Shown here piece by piece: positions 25,660-33,477 of a stretch of DNA of 64,000 nucleotides. The stretch spans positions 186,001-250,000 of the forward strand of contig NZ_LN999808.1 in assembly GCF_001517665.2 (NCBI RefSeq). The letters run 5' to 3'. Numbering within the stretch: position 1 is the stretch's first letter; the number at the start of each line of letters is the position of its first letter. A program made the translations under genes and the position numbers. The stretch comes from Peptoniphilus phoceensis (GTDB lineage: Bacteria; Bacillota; Clostridia; Tissierellales; Peptoniphilaceae). Below the pieces are notes generated by a model that was not told the DNA's origin, did no database searches, and saw nothing but the letters and a program-made list of their open reading frames with translations.

Positions 25660-26194
25660 TCAATTTTTAGATTTGGCAAAAATAAGAGAGTCCTGTAGAG
25701 AATATGATCCAGAAAGAGAAGTTGAAATTGAAAAATTAGAAGCTTGTCTTGAAAGTATGAAACTTTCTCCTTCTGCCTGCAATGCCCAACCTTATTTCTA
25801 TTATGTAGTTCAAGGCGAAGATGCGAAAAATATTTCTAAGTATTTTCAAGTTGGAACAATGAATTCCTTTGTAAAAGACGTAAATGCCTTTGCAATTGTG
25901 ACAGAAGAAAATTACAACTTGTCTGCAAAAATAGGTTCAAGTATAAAAAATCAAGATTATAAATCAATTGATATTGGAATATCAGCAGCTTATTTTACTG
26001 CCGAGGCCACAAGTCTTGGACTTTCAACTTGTATAATAGGTTGGTTTGACGAAGAAAAATTGCAAAAATTTCTAAAGACAAAATCAAGAATTAGACTTGT
26101 AATAGCAATTGGCTACGCAAAAGATGACAAACTTCGTGAGAAAAAAAGAAAATCTTCTGATGCAATTTATAAAATAGTATCAGAAGATAAATAA
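25649..26194 (+). CDS. Nitroreductase family protein
   Basis: FMN-dependent oxidoreductase of the nitroreductase fold. The N-terminal RESCREYDPEREVE and KLSPSACNAQPYFYYVV segments form the flavin site typical of this family, and GLSTCIIGWFDEEKL with VIAIGYAKDD form the C-terminal signature. Length 181 aa is that of the short form. AGGAGG stands eight bases before the ATG, inside the end of the upstream gene, so it is co-transcribed with the YaiI-glutaredoxin gene. The natural substrate is unknown. Confidence 0.9.
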   Translation: MEFNQFLDLAKIRESCREYDPEREVEIEKLEACLESMKLSPSACNAQPYFYYVVQGEDAKNISKYFQVGTMNSFVKDVNAFAIVTEENYNLSAKIGSSIKNQDYKSIDIGISAAYFTAEATSLGLSTCIIGWFDEEKLQKFLKTKSRIRLVIAIGYAKDDKLREKKRKSSDAIYKIVSEDK

Positions 26195-26207
26195 ATTTGA
26201 ATTTATG

Positions 26208-26237
26208 ACTAGGCTTATTAAATAAGCCTAGTTTTTT
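26208..26237 (+). terminator. Terminator of the nitroreductase gene
   Basis: 10-bp perfect stem CTAGGCTTAT / ATAAGCCTAG followed by six T. Confidence 0.88.
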
Positions 26238-26248
26238 AATCTTTAATT

Positions 26249-26398
26249 TTAAAAATCTAAGAATTTTAAAATGCAGCCCAAAAATATTAGGATTATGCCC
26301 AAGTATTTTTTCTTTTCCTTGTCTTTCTCCAGGATAAAACTTGCAAAAATATAAATTCCGATAAATAAAATAATATTTGAAAGTGTAAGGTATTTCAT
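26249..26398 (-). CDS. Small two-helix membrane protein (49 aa)
   Basis: A short gene with a good ribosome binding site: GGAG (26406-26409) with seven bases before ATG at 26398. The protein starts MKYLTLSNIILFIGIYIFAS and has two hydrophobic helices (about residues 4-22 and 33-48) separated by a positively charged loop LEKDKEKKKYLG. This inside-positive pattern fits a membrane hairpin with both ends outside. No family is recognised. It lies convergent to the nitroreductase gene and upstream of the sulfoxide reductase operon end. Confidence 0.55.
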   Translation of the reverse strand: MKYLTLSNIILFIGIYIFASFILEKDKEKKKYLGIILIFLGCILKFLDF

Positions 26399-26520
26399 TT
26401 CTTAACTCCATTCTAATTTAATGAAATCATAATTTTATGAGTAATAACTGCAAATTTTTTGAATTTACTTTCTTATGTTTTTACTTCTACTTAATAAATA
26501 AGATTTTATAATCTTTTAAG

Positions 26521-26549
26521 ACAAAATAAAAGAGGAGGCTAAGCTCCTC
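26521..26549 (-). terminator. Terminator of the ACT-PFL-permease-YtcJ-fRMsr operon
   Basis: Minus strand: GAGGAG / CTCCTC stem, 6-nt loop, followed by TTTTATTTTG. Confidence 0.85.
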
Positions 26550-26553
26550 AAAT

Positions 26554-27039
26554 TTATTTATTTAATTCTTTTTCCATAGCCTTCACAAGTTCTTTAAATT
26601 TTTCTTCTTCGAGCTCTGTAAAGCGACCTATATTTGGTGAATCTAAATCAAGAACTCCTATTACTTCGCCTTTTATTTTTATTGGCAAGACTAATTCTGA
26701 GTTAGACTCCGAGTCGCAGGCAACGTGACCCTTAAAATCATGAACATTTTCTATCCTCATAACTTTTTTATTTTTCCAAGCTGATACGCAAACTCCCTCA
26801 TCAGCAAGCCTTGTGCAAGCAGGAAGTCCTTGGAAGGGTCCCAAAACTAATTCATCTTCTCTTACAAGATAAAAGCCTGCCCAATTTAAATCTTCCACCA
26901 CATTAAAAATTATAGAAGAAATATTTGCCATCATGGCTATCATGTCTTTTTCTGTTTTTATTGTGGCTTTGCCAAAATCTAGCATGTAGTCAAGTCTTTC
27001 TTTGTTGTCTAAGTTTTCTATTCCCTTAATCTCTAACAT
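26554..27039 (-). CDS. GAF-domain free methionine-(R)-sulfoxide reductase
   Basis: Repairs free methionine-R-sulfoxide using thioredoxin. The single GAF domain has the three cysteines of the fRMsr family: GPFQGLPACTR, DEGVCVSAWK and GHVACDSESNSE. The phrase LNWAGFYLV is also typical. ATG at 27039 is chosen because GGGAG lies six bases upstream; an earlier TTG overlaps that box. The protein has 161 aa, the usual size. Last gene of a five-gene minus-strand operon, 16 nt after the amidohydrolase. Confidence 0.9.
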   Translation of the reverse strand: MLEIKGIENLDNKERLDYMLDFGKATIKTEKDMIAMMANISSIIFNVVEDLNWAGFYLVREDELVLGPFQGLPACTRLADEGVCVSAWKNKKVMRIENVHDFKGHVACDSESNSELVLPIKIKGEVIGVLDLDSPNIGRFTELEEEKFKELVKAMEKELNK

Positions 27040-27055
27040 CTTTTCTCCCAAAATT

Positions 27056-28675
27056 TTATCTTTTAAAAACTATATTTCCACCAACAACTGTCATCCTTGG
27101 TTTAATATCTTTTATTTCCATTGGGTCAATTGTAAAAATGTCCTCATCTAAGACAACAAAATCAGCTAAGAAATCTTTTTTGATTCTTCCCTTAATGTCT
27201 TCTTGAAATTCTACATAGGCAGATTCTACTGTGTAGGCATCAATGGCTTCATAAACGTCTACACATTCCTTTGGATAAAATCCTCCTTCTGGATTTCCCT
27301 TTTTATCTTTACGAGTCACTGCCATGTAAATATTTGGAAATGGATTTAGGTTTTCAACTGGTGCATCAGTTCCATAAGCAAGGTGAGCTCCGAGGTCTTT
27401 TAGGCTTTTAAAGGCATAAGATGTGGATGCGAGTTCTTTGCCACATCTTTCTTCAACAACTTTCATGTCATAATCCAAAAATATTGGCTGTGCCATGACG
27501 CAGATGTCATCTCTTGCAATTCTTTCAAGGAGTTCTCTGTCAGTTATTTGGCAGTGAACAAGAGTGTGACGCAATTTATTTTCTCCATCAATAAAGGAAT
27601 CTTCGTAACACTTAACAGTATCTTCGATTGCCTTATCTCCAATAACGTGAGTTATGACTTGCAGATTATTTTTTGTTGCCAAGTTAACATATTTTCTCAT
27701 CTCTTCATCTTTTATCCAAGGAAGTCCGTGGTTGTCCCTGTCATCATTGTATCCATGGCGCATAAGGGCAGTCCTTGCTCCAAGTGATCCATCTTTAAAT
27801 AGTTTAAGAGGTCCAAGCTTTAAATAATTTGTGTCATAGTCATGAGAAGTGTATTCTCCTTCAGACAAATATTTTTCAAATTCAGAAAAATCATTAAAGC
27901 AAACTTGGTGTCTATACCTAATTTTTTTATTTTCCTTATAAATATCTTTTAAAAGTTTGAAAGCTACTGGACCATTCATAAAAGTTGTGCCAACATCATT
28001 TGACTGAACTGATGTAAGGCCGCAAGATACTGCATAGTCCATAGTTTCTATTAGCATTTCACGTCTTTCATCAAGGGTAAAATCTGGTATAACGTCCTTA
28101 GCAAAGTTGCAGGCATTGGCAGTGTAAACTCCAGATGGATAACCGTCATCTCCTATTAAAAATTCTCCATCAGGAAATTGTGGACTATCCTTTGTAAGTC
28201 CAAGAATTTCTATGACCTTTGTGTTTGATGAAACTATGTGACCACAAACTCTTTCAAGAACTATGGGGATTTCTCTTGAAATTTTGTCTAAATCAAAGCG
28301 GTTTGGGATTCTCTTTTCACCAGTAAATAAATCTTGGTTCCAGCCAATGGCATGAATTCCCTTTTGACATCTTTTTGGATTTTTTTCCATAAAAAGTTTA
28401 CATCTATCTATCATTTCTTTAATGGACTCAACTCCTTCAATGTCAACTTGGTTCATGCTTTCTCCAAATTGCATAAAGTGAAGGTGAGAATCGTTTAATC
28501 CAGGTATTACTGTTCTTTTTTCAAGGTCAATTTTTTCTATATCATCATCGAGGTATTTTTTTACAAGGTCTTCTGTTTTTCCAACTTCTTTTATAAATTC
28601 ATCTTCAAGGTAAATTGCCTCTTGAAATTCATCTCGATTGACATAAACTTTTCCATTGTAAAATAATTTTTTCAT
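27056..28675 (-). CDS. YtcJ-like amidohydrolase (amidohydrolase family 3)
   Basis: Metal-dependent hydrolase of the amidohydrolase superfamily, YtcJ-like. The metal-binding HxH is in GLNDSHLHFMQFG (about 59-71). Later motifs are LKLFKDGSLGARTALM (about 291-306), LQVITHVIGDKAIE, LRHTLVHCQI and LAYGTDAPVENLNP, the last with the metal aspartate. Length 539 aa is normal for the family. Natural substrates of YtcJ-like enzymes are mostly unknown. It starts 1 nt after an amino acid permease, so it may process an imported amide or N-acyl amino acid; this is inference from context. Confidence 0.9.
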   Translation of the reverse strand: MKKLFYNGKVYVNRDEFQEAIYLEDEFIKEVGKTEDLVKKYLDDDIEKIDLEKRTVIPGLNDSHLHFMQFGESMNQVDIEGVESIKEMIDRCKLFMEKNPKRCQKGIHAIGWNQDLFTGEKRIPNRFDLDKISREIPIVLERVCGHIVSSNTKVIEILGLTKDSPQFPDGEFLIGDDGYPSGVYTANACNFAKDVIPDFTLDERREMLIETMDYAVSCGLTSVQSNDVGTTFMNGPVAFKLLKDIYKENKKIRYRHQVCFNDFSEFEKYLSEGEYTSHDYDTNYLKLGPLKLFKDGSLGARTALMRHGYNDDRDNHGLPWIKDEEMRKYVNLATKNNLQVITHVIGDKAIEDTVKCYEDSFIDGENKLRHTLVHCQITDRELLERIARDDICVMAQPIFLDYDMKVVEERCGKELASTSYAFKSLKDLGAHLAYGTDAPVENLNPFPNIYMAVTRKDKKGNPEGGFYPKECVDVYEAIDAYTVESAYVEFQEDIKGRIKKDFLADFVVLDEDIFTIDPMEIKDIKPRMTVVGGNIVFKR

Positions 28676-28676
28676 C

Positions 28677-30074
28677 TTATACCTCTTTTTTCTCTTTTTT
28701 TAATTTTGCATCAAAAATCATATAAGTGATTGCACCAAGCATTGGCACAACAAGACCAGTTAGTCCTGTAATTGGGTCTTCTAATGCACCTTGGACAACA
28801 AGTCCTGCAAAAATTAGGGCTGTTATAATTACAGAAACTGGATAGAACCAAACCTTGTATGGTCTTTCAATTTTTGGATATTTTTTTCTCAAAATTGGAA
28901 CACATAAAATTGTAAGAACTGAGAAAATCATTCCAGTTATTACTACCATGTTAGTCAATTGGTCAAGATTTGATGAAAGTACAAGTAAACAAGCAAATAC
29001 ACATTGGACAATCATTGGAGCTGTTGGAACTTTATACTTTGGATGAAGTTTTGCAAAGGACTTAAAGAAGTGACCTTCCACTGCCATTGCATAGTACATT
29101 CTTGGTTGAGCAAGTATAAGTCCATTTAGGGTCCCAAACATTGCAAGAATCATTCCTGCACTTACTATGAGTACTCCAGCTTGTCCAAATACTCTTTTTG
29201 CTACTTCTGTTCCAAGATATAAATCGCCAGAATCTATCATTGCCACGATTTCTTCGTGAGGAATTACCTTCATAATGGCAAAGTTAAATAATGTGTAAAG
29301 AACTGTTATTCCACCAATACCAATTATTAGGGCAAGAGGAAGATTTTTGTGAGGTTCTTTAATTTCTTCTGCTACTGTATTTAAATTTGTCCATCCTTCG
29401 TAAGCCCAAAGAGTTGCAACGACAGCTATGGCTATCATTCCAAAAATATTTGTGCCAGAAGTCTTTGAATATTCAACAGCAGATCCAAGACTCAAGTCTG
29501 GACTAATTTTCCCAACAAATAATGCTGCTATCATTACTATTCCTATGGGAACAAGTTTTGCTACCATAGATAGATTTTGTAAAATTGAGGCTGCCTTAAC
29601 TCCAAATAAATTGTAAATAGTTAGGGCAATTATTAAAAATATGGCTGCAAGTTTAATTCCAAAATCAGAGATTTCGAAAAAACTTTTAAAAACAGTCATA
29701 AGGGCAATTGCAACTGCAGCAACTGAACCTGGTCCACCAACTATCCAGTCAGTAAAGCCTGATATAAATCCAACTATTGGATGATAGGCTTCATTTAAGT
29801 AAACAATTCTTCCTCCAGCCTTTGGCATAGCAGTACCAAGTTCTGCATAACAAAGTCCTCCAAAAAGTGTTATAAGTCCTCCAATTACCCAACAGATAAG
29901 GGCAAGACCAGAGTTCATATTAGTCCTTTGAAGAACATAGGAACCTAGATAAAAAATTCCAGAACCTATCATAATTCCGCCAATGATACTAACTCCACCA
30001 AAAACTCCAATTTCTCGATTAAACTCAGTATTCTCTGTGGTTAATTTTTCAATATCCTTTGAATTGTTATTCAT
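28677..30074 (-). CDS. APC family amino acid permease
   Basis: Membrane transporter of the amino acid-polyamine-organocation superfamily with about twelve helices. The first helix carries the unwound substrate motif GGVSIIGGIMIGSGIFYLG (about 26-44), and LCYAELGTAMPKAGGRIVYL (about 73-92) is the family loop. Length 465 aa is standard. It lies between PFL (33 nt upstream) and the amidohydrolase (1 nt downstream) in the same operon. The substrate is not fixed by sequence. Confidence 0.92.
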   Translation of the reverse strand: MNNNSKDIEKLTTENTEFNREIGVFGGVSIIGGIMIGSGIFYLGSYVLQRTNMNSGLALICWVIGGLITLFGGLCYAELGTAMPKAGGRIVYLNEAYHPIVGFISGFTDWIVGGPGSVAAVAIALMTVFKSFFEISDFGIKLAAIFLIIALTIYNLFGVKAASILQNLSMVAKLVPIGIVMIAALFVGKISPDLSLGSAVEYSKTSGTNIFGMIAIAVVATLWAYEGWTNLNTVAEEIKEPHKNLPLALIIGIGGITVLYTLFNFAIMKVIPHEEIVAMIDSGDLYLGTEVAKRVFGQAGVLIVSAGMILAMFGTLNGLILAQPRMYYAMAVEGHFFKSFAKLHPKYKVPTAPMIVQCVFACLLVLSSNLDQLTNMVVITGMIFSVLTILCVPILRKKYPKIERPYKVWFYPVSVIITALIFAGLVVQGALEDPITGLTGLVVPMLGAITYMIFDAKLKKEKKEV

Positions 30075-30107
30075 AGCACACCTCTTTCCTCTATTATTTT
30101 ATATTTT

Positions 30108-31463
30108 TTAATTTTTAAAACTGTGAACAGGAGCTGGAATAAATCCACCTCTTTGTGCAAATTTTTCTGCACTGCCTGGATGAACTGGAATAATTGGAGC
30201 AGAACCCAATAGTCCTCCAAAAGTTGCTTCTTCTCCAACTTTCTTTCCTATTACTGGAATAAGTCTAACTGCCGTTGTCTTTTGATTTATTATTCCAATC
30301 ATAGCTTCATCAGCAATAATTGCAGCAAGTGTTGATGCTTTTGTATCTCCTGGGATTGCAATCATGTCAAGACCAACGGAGCAAACACAAGTCATGGCTT
30401 CAAGTTTTGAAAGACCAATGTATCCATTTCTTGCAGCTTCTATCATTCCTTCGTCTTCACTCACTGGTATAAAGGCACCAGATAGTCCTCCAACGTGATC
30501 AGATGCCATGATGCCACCTTTTTTCACTGCATCATTTAGCATGGCAAGAGCTGCAGTAGTTCCGTGACCACCTGCAAATTCAAGACCAATTTCTTCTAGG
30601 ATTCTTGCAACAGAATCTCCAATGGCTGGAGTTGGTGCAAGGGATAAGTCAATTGTTCCAAAGGGAACACCAATTTTATTTGCAACTTCTGTTCCAATTA
30701 ATTCTCCAAGTCTTGTTATTTTAAAAGCAGTCTTCTTTATAGTTTCAGAAACTACATCAAAACTTTCTCCCTTAACTTTTTCTAGGGCGTATTTTACAAC
30801 ACCAGGTCCAGAAACTCCTACGTGAAGGACTACATCTCCCATACCTACACCGTGAAAAGCTCCTGCCATAAAAGGATTATCTTCTACTGCGTTGGCAAAG
30901 ACAACGAGTTTTGCACAACCAATGGAATCTTCATCTTTAGTATTTTCTGCAGTTTCAACAATCTTTTCTCCCATTAGCTTAACTGCGTCCATATTAAGTC
31001 CCTTTTTTGTTGTACCAACATTTACTGAAGAACAAACTTTATCAGTTTCAGCAAGGGCACGAGGGATAGAGTTAATTAAAATTTCATCTGCTGGCGTCAT
31101 TTCTCCATGAACTAAAGCAGAAAAACCACCAATAAAATCAACACCAATTTCCTTTGCAGCTTTGTCGAGAGTTCTCGCAAATTCTGTGTAGTCTTTTTCA
31201 TCAGTTGCACCAGCTATTAGGGCTATAGGTGTAACAGAAACTCTTTTATTTACAATTTCTACACCGTATTTTTTTGCAACTTCATTTGCATAATCTACTA
31301 GATGTTTGCCATATTTTGTTATCTTTTCATAAATCTTTTGACGGGCAAGATCTCCGTCCTTATCTATACAATCTAAAAGTGAAATGCCAAGAGTTACAGT
31401 CCTTATATCTAAGTTTTCTTGATCCAGCATCCTCACTGTCTCTAAAATTCTTTTTTTATCCAT
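30108..31463 (-). CDS. PFL family protein (UPF0210)
   Basis: Cytoplasmic protein of the UPF0210/PFL family, distantly related to pyruvate formate-lyase by fold but lacking the glycyl-radical segment. Family stretches seen are [27 protein letters not shown]-like [37 protein letters not shown] and [16 protein letters not shown]. Length 451 aa is normal. It is 12 nt after an ACT-domain gene, the gene pair conserved across Firmicutes. The ACT partner suggests control by an amino acid. Biochemical function is unknown. Confidence 0.92.
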   Translation of the reverse strand: MDKKRILETVRMLDQENLDIRTVTLGISLLDCIDKDGDLARQKIYEKITKYGKHLVDYANEVAKKYGVEIVNKRVSVTPIALIAGATDEKDYTEFARTLDKAAKEIGVDFIGGFSALVHGEMTPADEILINSIPRALAETDKVCSSVNVGTTKKGLNMDAVKLMGEKIVETAENTKDEDSIGCAKLVVFANAVEDNPFMAGAFHGVGMGDVVLHVGVSGPGVVKYALEKVKGESFDVVSETIKKTAFKITRLGELIGTEVANKIGVPFGTIDLSLAPTPAIGDSVARILEEIGLEFAGGHGTTAALAMLNDAVKKGGIMASDHVGGLSGAFIPVSEDEGMIEAARNGYIGLSKLEAMTCVCSVGLDMIAIPGDTKASTLAAIIADEAMIGIINQKTTAVRLIPVIGKKVGEEATFGGLLGSAPIIPVHPGSAEKFAQRGGFIPAPVHSFKN

Positions 31464-31475
31464 AAAGATCGCTCC

Positions 31476-31745
31476 TTAAATTTGGTGCATCTTGTCAAAG
31501 ATACCTGTGTGTTGAACCCTAATAGAAAGTCCAAGTTCTTCCCCAAGTTTTTCATAGGCATCTACAACTTCTTGGAATTCAACATTCATTTTAGTTAAAT
31601 CTACCATTACAATCATTGTAAAATAACCATCTAAAATTGTTTGAGTAATATCTACAATATTTAAATCAAATTCCACCATCTTTTTTACAACTTCGTATAC
31701 AATACCAATTTTGTCACTACCTATTACAGTTATAACAGCTCTCAT
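31476..31745 (-). CDS. ACT domain protein (UPF0237)
   Basis: An 89-aa single ACT domain, a small-molecule (usually amino acid) sensor. It starts MRAVITVIGSDKIGIVYEVV, with the ACT ligand-binding turn at SDKIG and the core DYFTMIVMVDL-like GYFTMIVMVDL. ATG at 31745 has GGGGG five bases upstream; the frame runs further upstream without a usable start signal. It is the first gene of the operon and partner of the PFL protein. Confidence 0.92.
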   Translation of the reverse strand: MRAVITVIGSDKIGIVYEVVKKMVEFDLNIVDITQTILDGYFTMIVMVDLTKMNVEFQEVVDAYEKLGEELGLSIRVQHTGIFDKMHQI

Positions 31746-31863
31746 AATTTCCCCCTTATTTAAAATTACAATCATTATACCATAATTTAGGACTTTAATA
31801 ATGGCATTTATAATTGTATTTAAACTCACTTTATTATATTATAAGGTAAAAGGAGGGCTGTTA

Positions 31864-32955
31864 ATGAAAAAGTTAAAATTAATAGTATTATTTCTTGTTG
31901 GAATCTTGCTTTTAACAGGATGTAGTAAAAACGAAGAAAATTTAAAGAAAAAAGAAGAAGAGGCACAAAAAACAGAAGAAGCAGAAAAATATCAAAAAGA
32001 CTTGAGTTTTAAGGAAGATTTGGCAAGGGACAAAGATTCAAAATTATACATATGCCGAAAAGATGAAAACGAAAAAATCGAAAGTGCTGAAATCATTGGA
32101 AATTTCAGTGATTCAGATTATTGGAGAATCTTTAAAAACGCTGAACTTACAGATGAAAGTGTAAAGAAAAGCGAAAATATCTTGGGAGATCTTATAGTTT
32201 CTAATTCTTCAAGAGAAATTAAGCTTTCCAATAAAAAAGTTGATGGTATTTATAAAAATGAAGAAACTAAAAAAATTAAAACTCAAATTATAGAATCAAA
32301 AGATAATTTAAGGGACAAGGCACTTTCTCTTTTAATTTCAAATAAAATGAGAGAAATTGAAACAATGAAAAATCCTGGAGAATATGAAACTTATTATACT
32401 TATTTAGTTAAAGACTTTTTTGAAGATGGAAAATTAATTTTCCTTGCCTCTATAAAAAATTCAAACTTTTCTTTTAAAGATGGAATTTTTAAGGAAGAGT
32501 CTGGCTATGTTTTGCCTGTGGAGCTTCAATATACTTTAAATGAAGATAAAAATTTTGCCTTTGATAAAAAAATCGAAGCAGAAGACGGATCAGGCTATGG
32601 ACCTTCACTTAAAAAAATGGCTCGCGATGATCAAGCTATTTTTGATGTCTTTTTAGATGATAGAAGTGGAAAAGACTATGACAAATTAATGGAAGACTTG
32701 CTTTATGTGGCAGAAGAAAAGGGTCTCGATAATTTTACTCACAGTTTAGAAGATATTCCTGGCTATGAAGATGATGTTATCTATATCAAAGAGGGTCCAA
32801 ACCACATCCCTGGCACAGTTGAAATTGCCAAGAAAAAGGACTATGAAGAGGCAAAAAATAGTGTGGGAAAGGTAAATTGGTCCTACTGCGAAGGAGTAGT
32901 TTATCACGAAAAAACTGGAATTGCAGTTAAGACTGTAATTGATTATTTTGAATAA
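31864..32955 (+). CDS. Lipoprotein of unknown function
   Basis: A 363-aa exported lipoprotein. The signal peptide ends in the lipobox LLLTGC (Cys19), followed by a charged Lys/Glu coiled-coil-like stretch (about 22-45). The rest is hydrophilic with mixed alpha/beta character, and I recognise no domain. The ATG at 31864 is preferred because AGGAGGG lies nine bases upstream. It has its own terminator and is divergent from the ACT-PFL operon. Confidence 0.82.
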   Translation: MKKLKLIVLFLVGILLLTGCSKNEENLKKKEEEAQKTEEAEKYQKDLSFKEDLARDKDSKLYICRKDENEKIESAEIIGNFSDSDYWRIFKNAELTDESVKKSENILGDLIVSNSSREIKLSNKKVDGIYKNEETKKIKTQIIESKDNLRDKALSLLISNKMREIETMKNPGEYETYYTYLVKDFFEDGKLIFLASIKNSNFSFKDGIFKEESGYVLPVELQYTLNEDKNFAFDKKIEAEDGSGYGPSLKKMARDDQAIFDVFLDDRSGKDYDKLMEDLLYVAEEKGLDNFTHSLEDIPGYEDDVIYIKEGPNHIPGTVEIAKKKDYEEAKNSVGKVNWSYCEGVVYHEKTGIAVKTVIDYFE

Positions 32956-32980
32956 AATAATTTAAAAAAAATTAATAAAA

Positions 32981-33023
32981 AAGAAAGACCTGTTTTTTAA
33001 CAAACTAGGTCTTTCTTTTTTTT
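32981..33023 (+). terminator. Terminator of the lipoprotein gene
   Basis: 11-bp perfect stem AAGAAAGACCT / AGGTCTTTCTT, 15-nt loop, T run. Confidence 0.9.
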
Positions 33024-33030
33024 CAAAAAC

Positions 33031-33141
33031 TTATAAACTTACTTACAAGCTTCAATAAATTTTTCAAAAATCTTGTTCATTTCTTTGTCATCGTACATCA
33101 TTTCTGGGTGCCATTGTACTGCTAAGGCAAATTTTTTATCG
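33031..33141. repeat. Left copy of a 111-bp direct repeat
   Basis: Matches 38551-38661 in the same orientation with about seven mismatches; the match stops abruptly at 33141/38661. It frames a 5.4-kb segment. Confidence 0.9.
33039..33141 (-). pseudogene. 3' fragment of a peptidase C26 (puuD-like) gene
   Basis: Encodes the last roughly 34 residues (FALAVQWHPEMMYDDKEMN... to the stop at 33039) of the gamma-glutamyl hydrolase whose intact gene is at 38559-39293. It has no start and no catalytic Cys. Upstream of 33141 the sequence changes to an XRE regulator gene, which takes its stop codon from this fragment. Confidence 0.88.
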
Positions 33142-33357
33142 CTCATCTTCATCATTTACATATCTCAAAATATCTCCAACATCACAATTTAGCGCCCTAC
33201 AAATTTCTGAAAGAGTTGAAAATCTTATAGCCTTTGCCTTATTAGTCTTTAAAATAGAAAGGTTGGTAATAGTTATTCCAACTTTTTCAGAAAGTTCTGT
33301 GAGAGTCATCTTATTTTTTGCAAGTTCAATGTCTAAATCCACAATTATTTTTCCCAT
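33136..33357 (-). CDS. XRE-family transcriptional regulator (YozG-like)
   Basis: A 73-aa helix-turn-helix protein of the Cro/C1 type, close to the YozG family (ALNCDVGDILRYV). The HTH spans about residues 15-60 with LTELSEKVGITITNLSILK as the core. The last codon CGA and the stop TAA belong to the duplicated peptidase fragment, so the native C-terminus may have been altered by the rearrangement. The protein length is still normal for the family. Its targets are unknown. Confidence 0.85.
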   Translation of the reverse strand: MGKIIVDLDIELAKNKMTLTELSEKVGITITNLSILKTNKAKAIRFSTLSEICRALNCDVGDILRYVNDEDER

Positions 33358-33431
33358 ATTGCCTTAAAAATAAAAATTTTATTTAATGATTTTCAATAAA
33401 TTTTTATTTTTTTTAATAAAGAATTGGATAA

Positions 33432-33461
33432 AAATAAACCTCAGCTCTTACACTGAGATTT
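33432..33461 (-). terminator. Terminator of the SLH phosphoesterase gene
   Basis: Minus strand: AAATCTCAG / CTGAGGTTT stem (one wobble), 8-nt loop, then ATTTTTAT. Confidence 0.7.
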
Positions 33462-33477
33462 ACTTTAACTTATGATT

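Noticed and set aside
26091-26411. 106-aa minus-strand frame over the nitroreductase end
   Set aside because: It overlaps the nitroreductase gene and a strong terminator and is basic and irregular. The ATG 13 bases downstream in another frame has the better ribosome binding site (49-aa protein).
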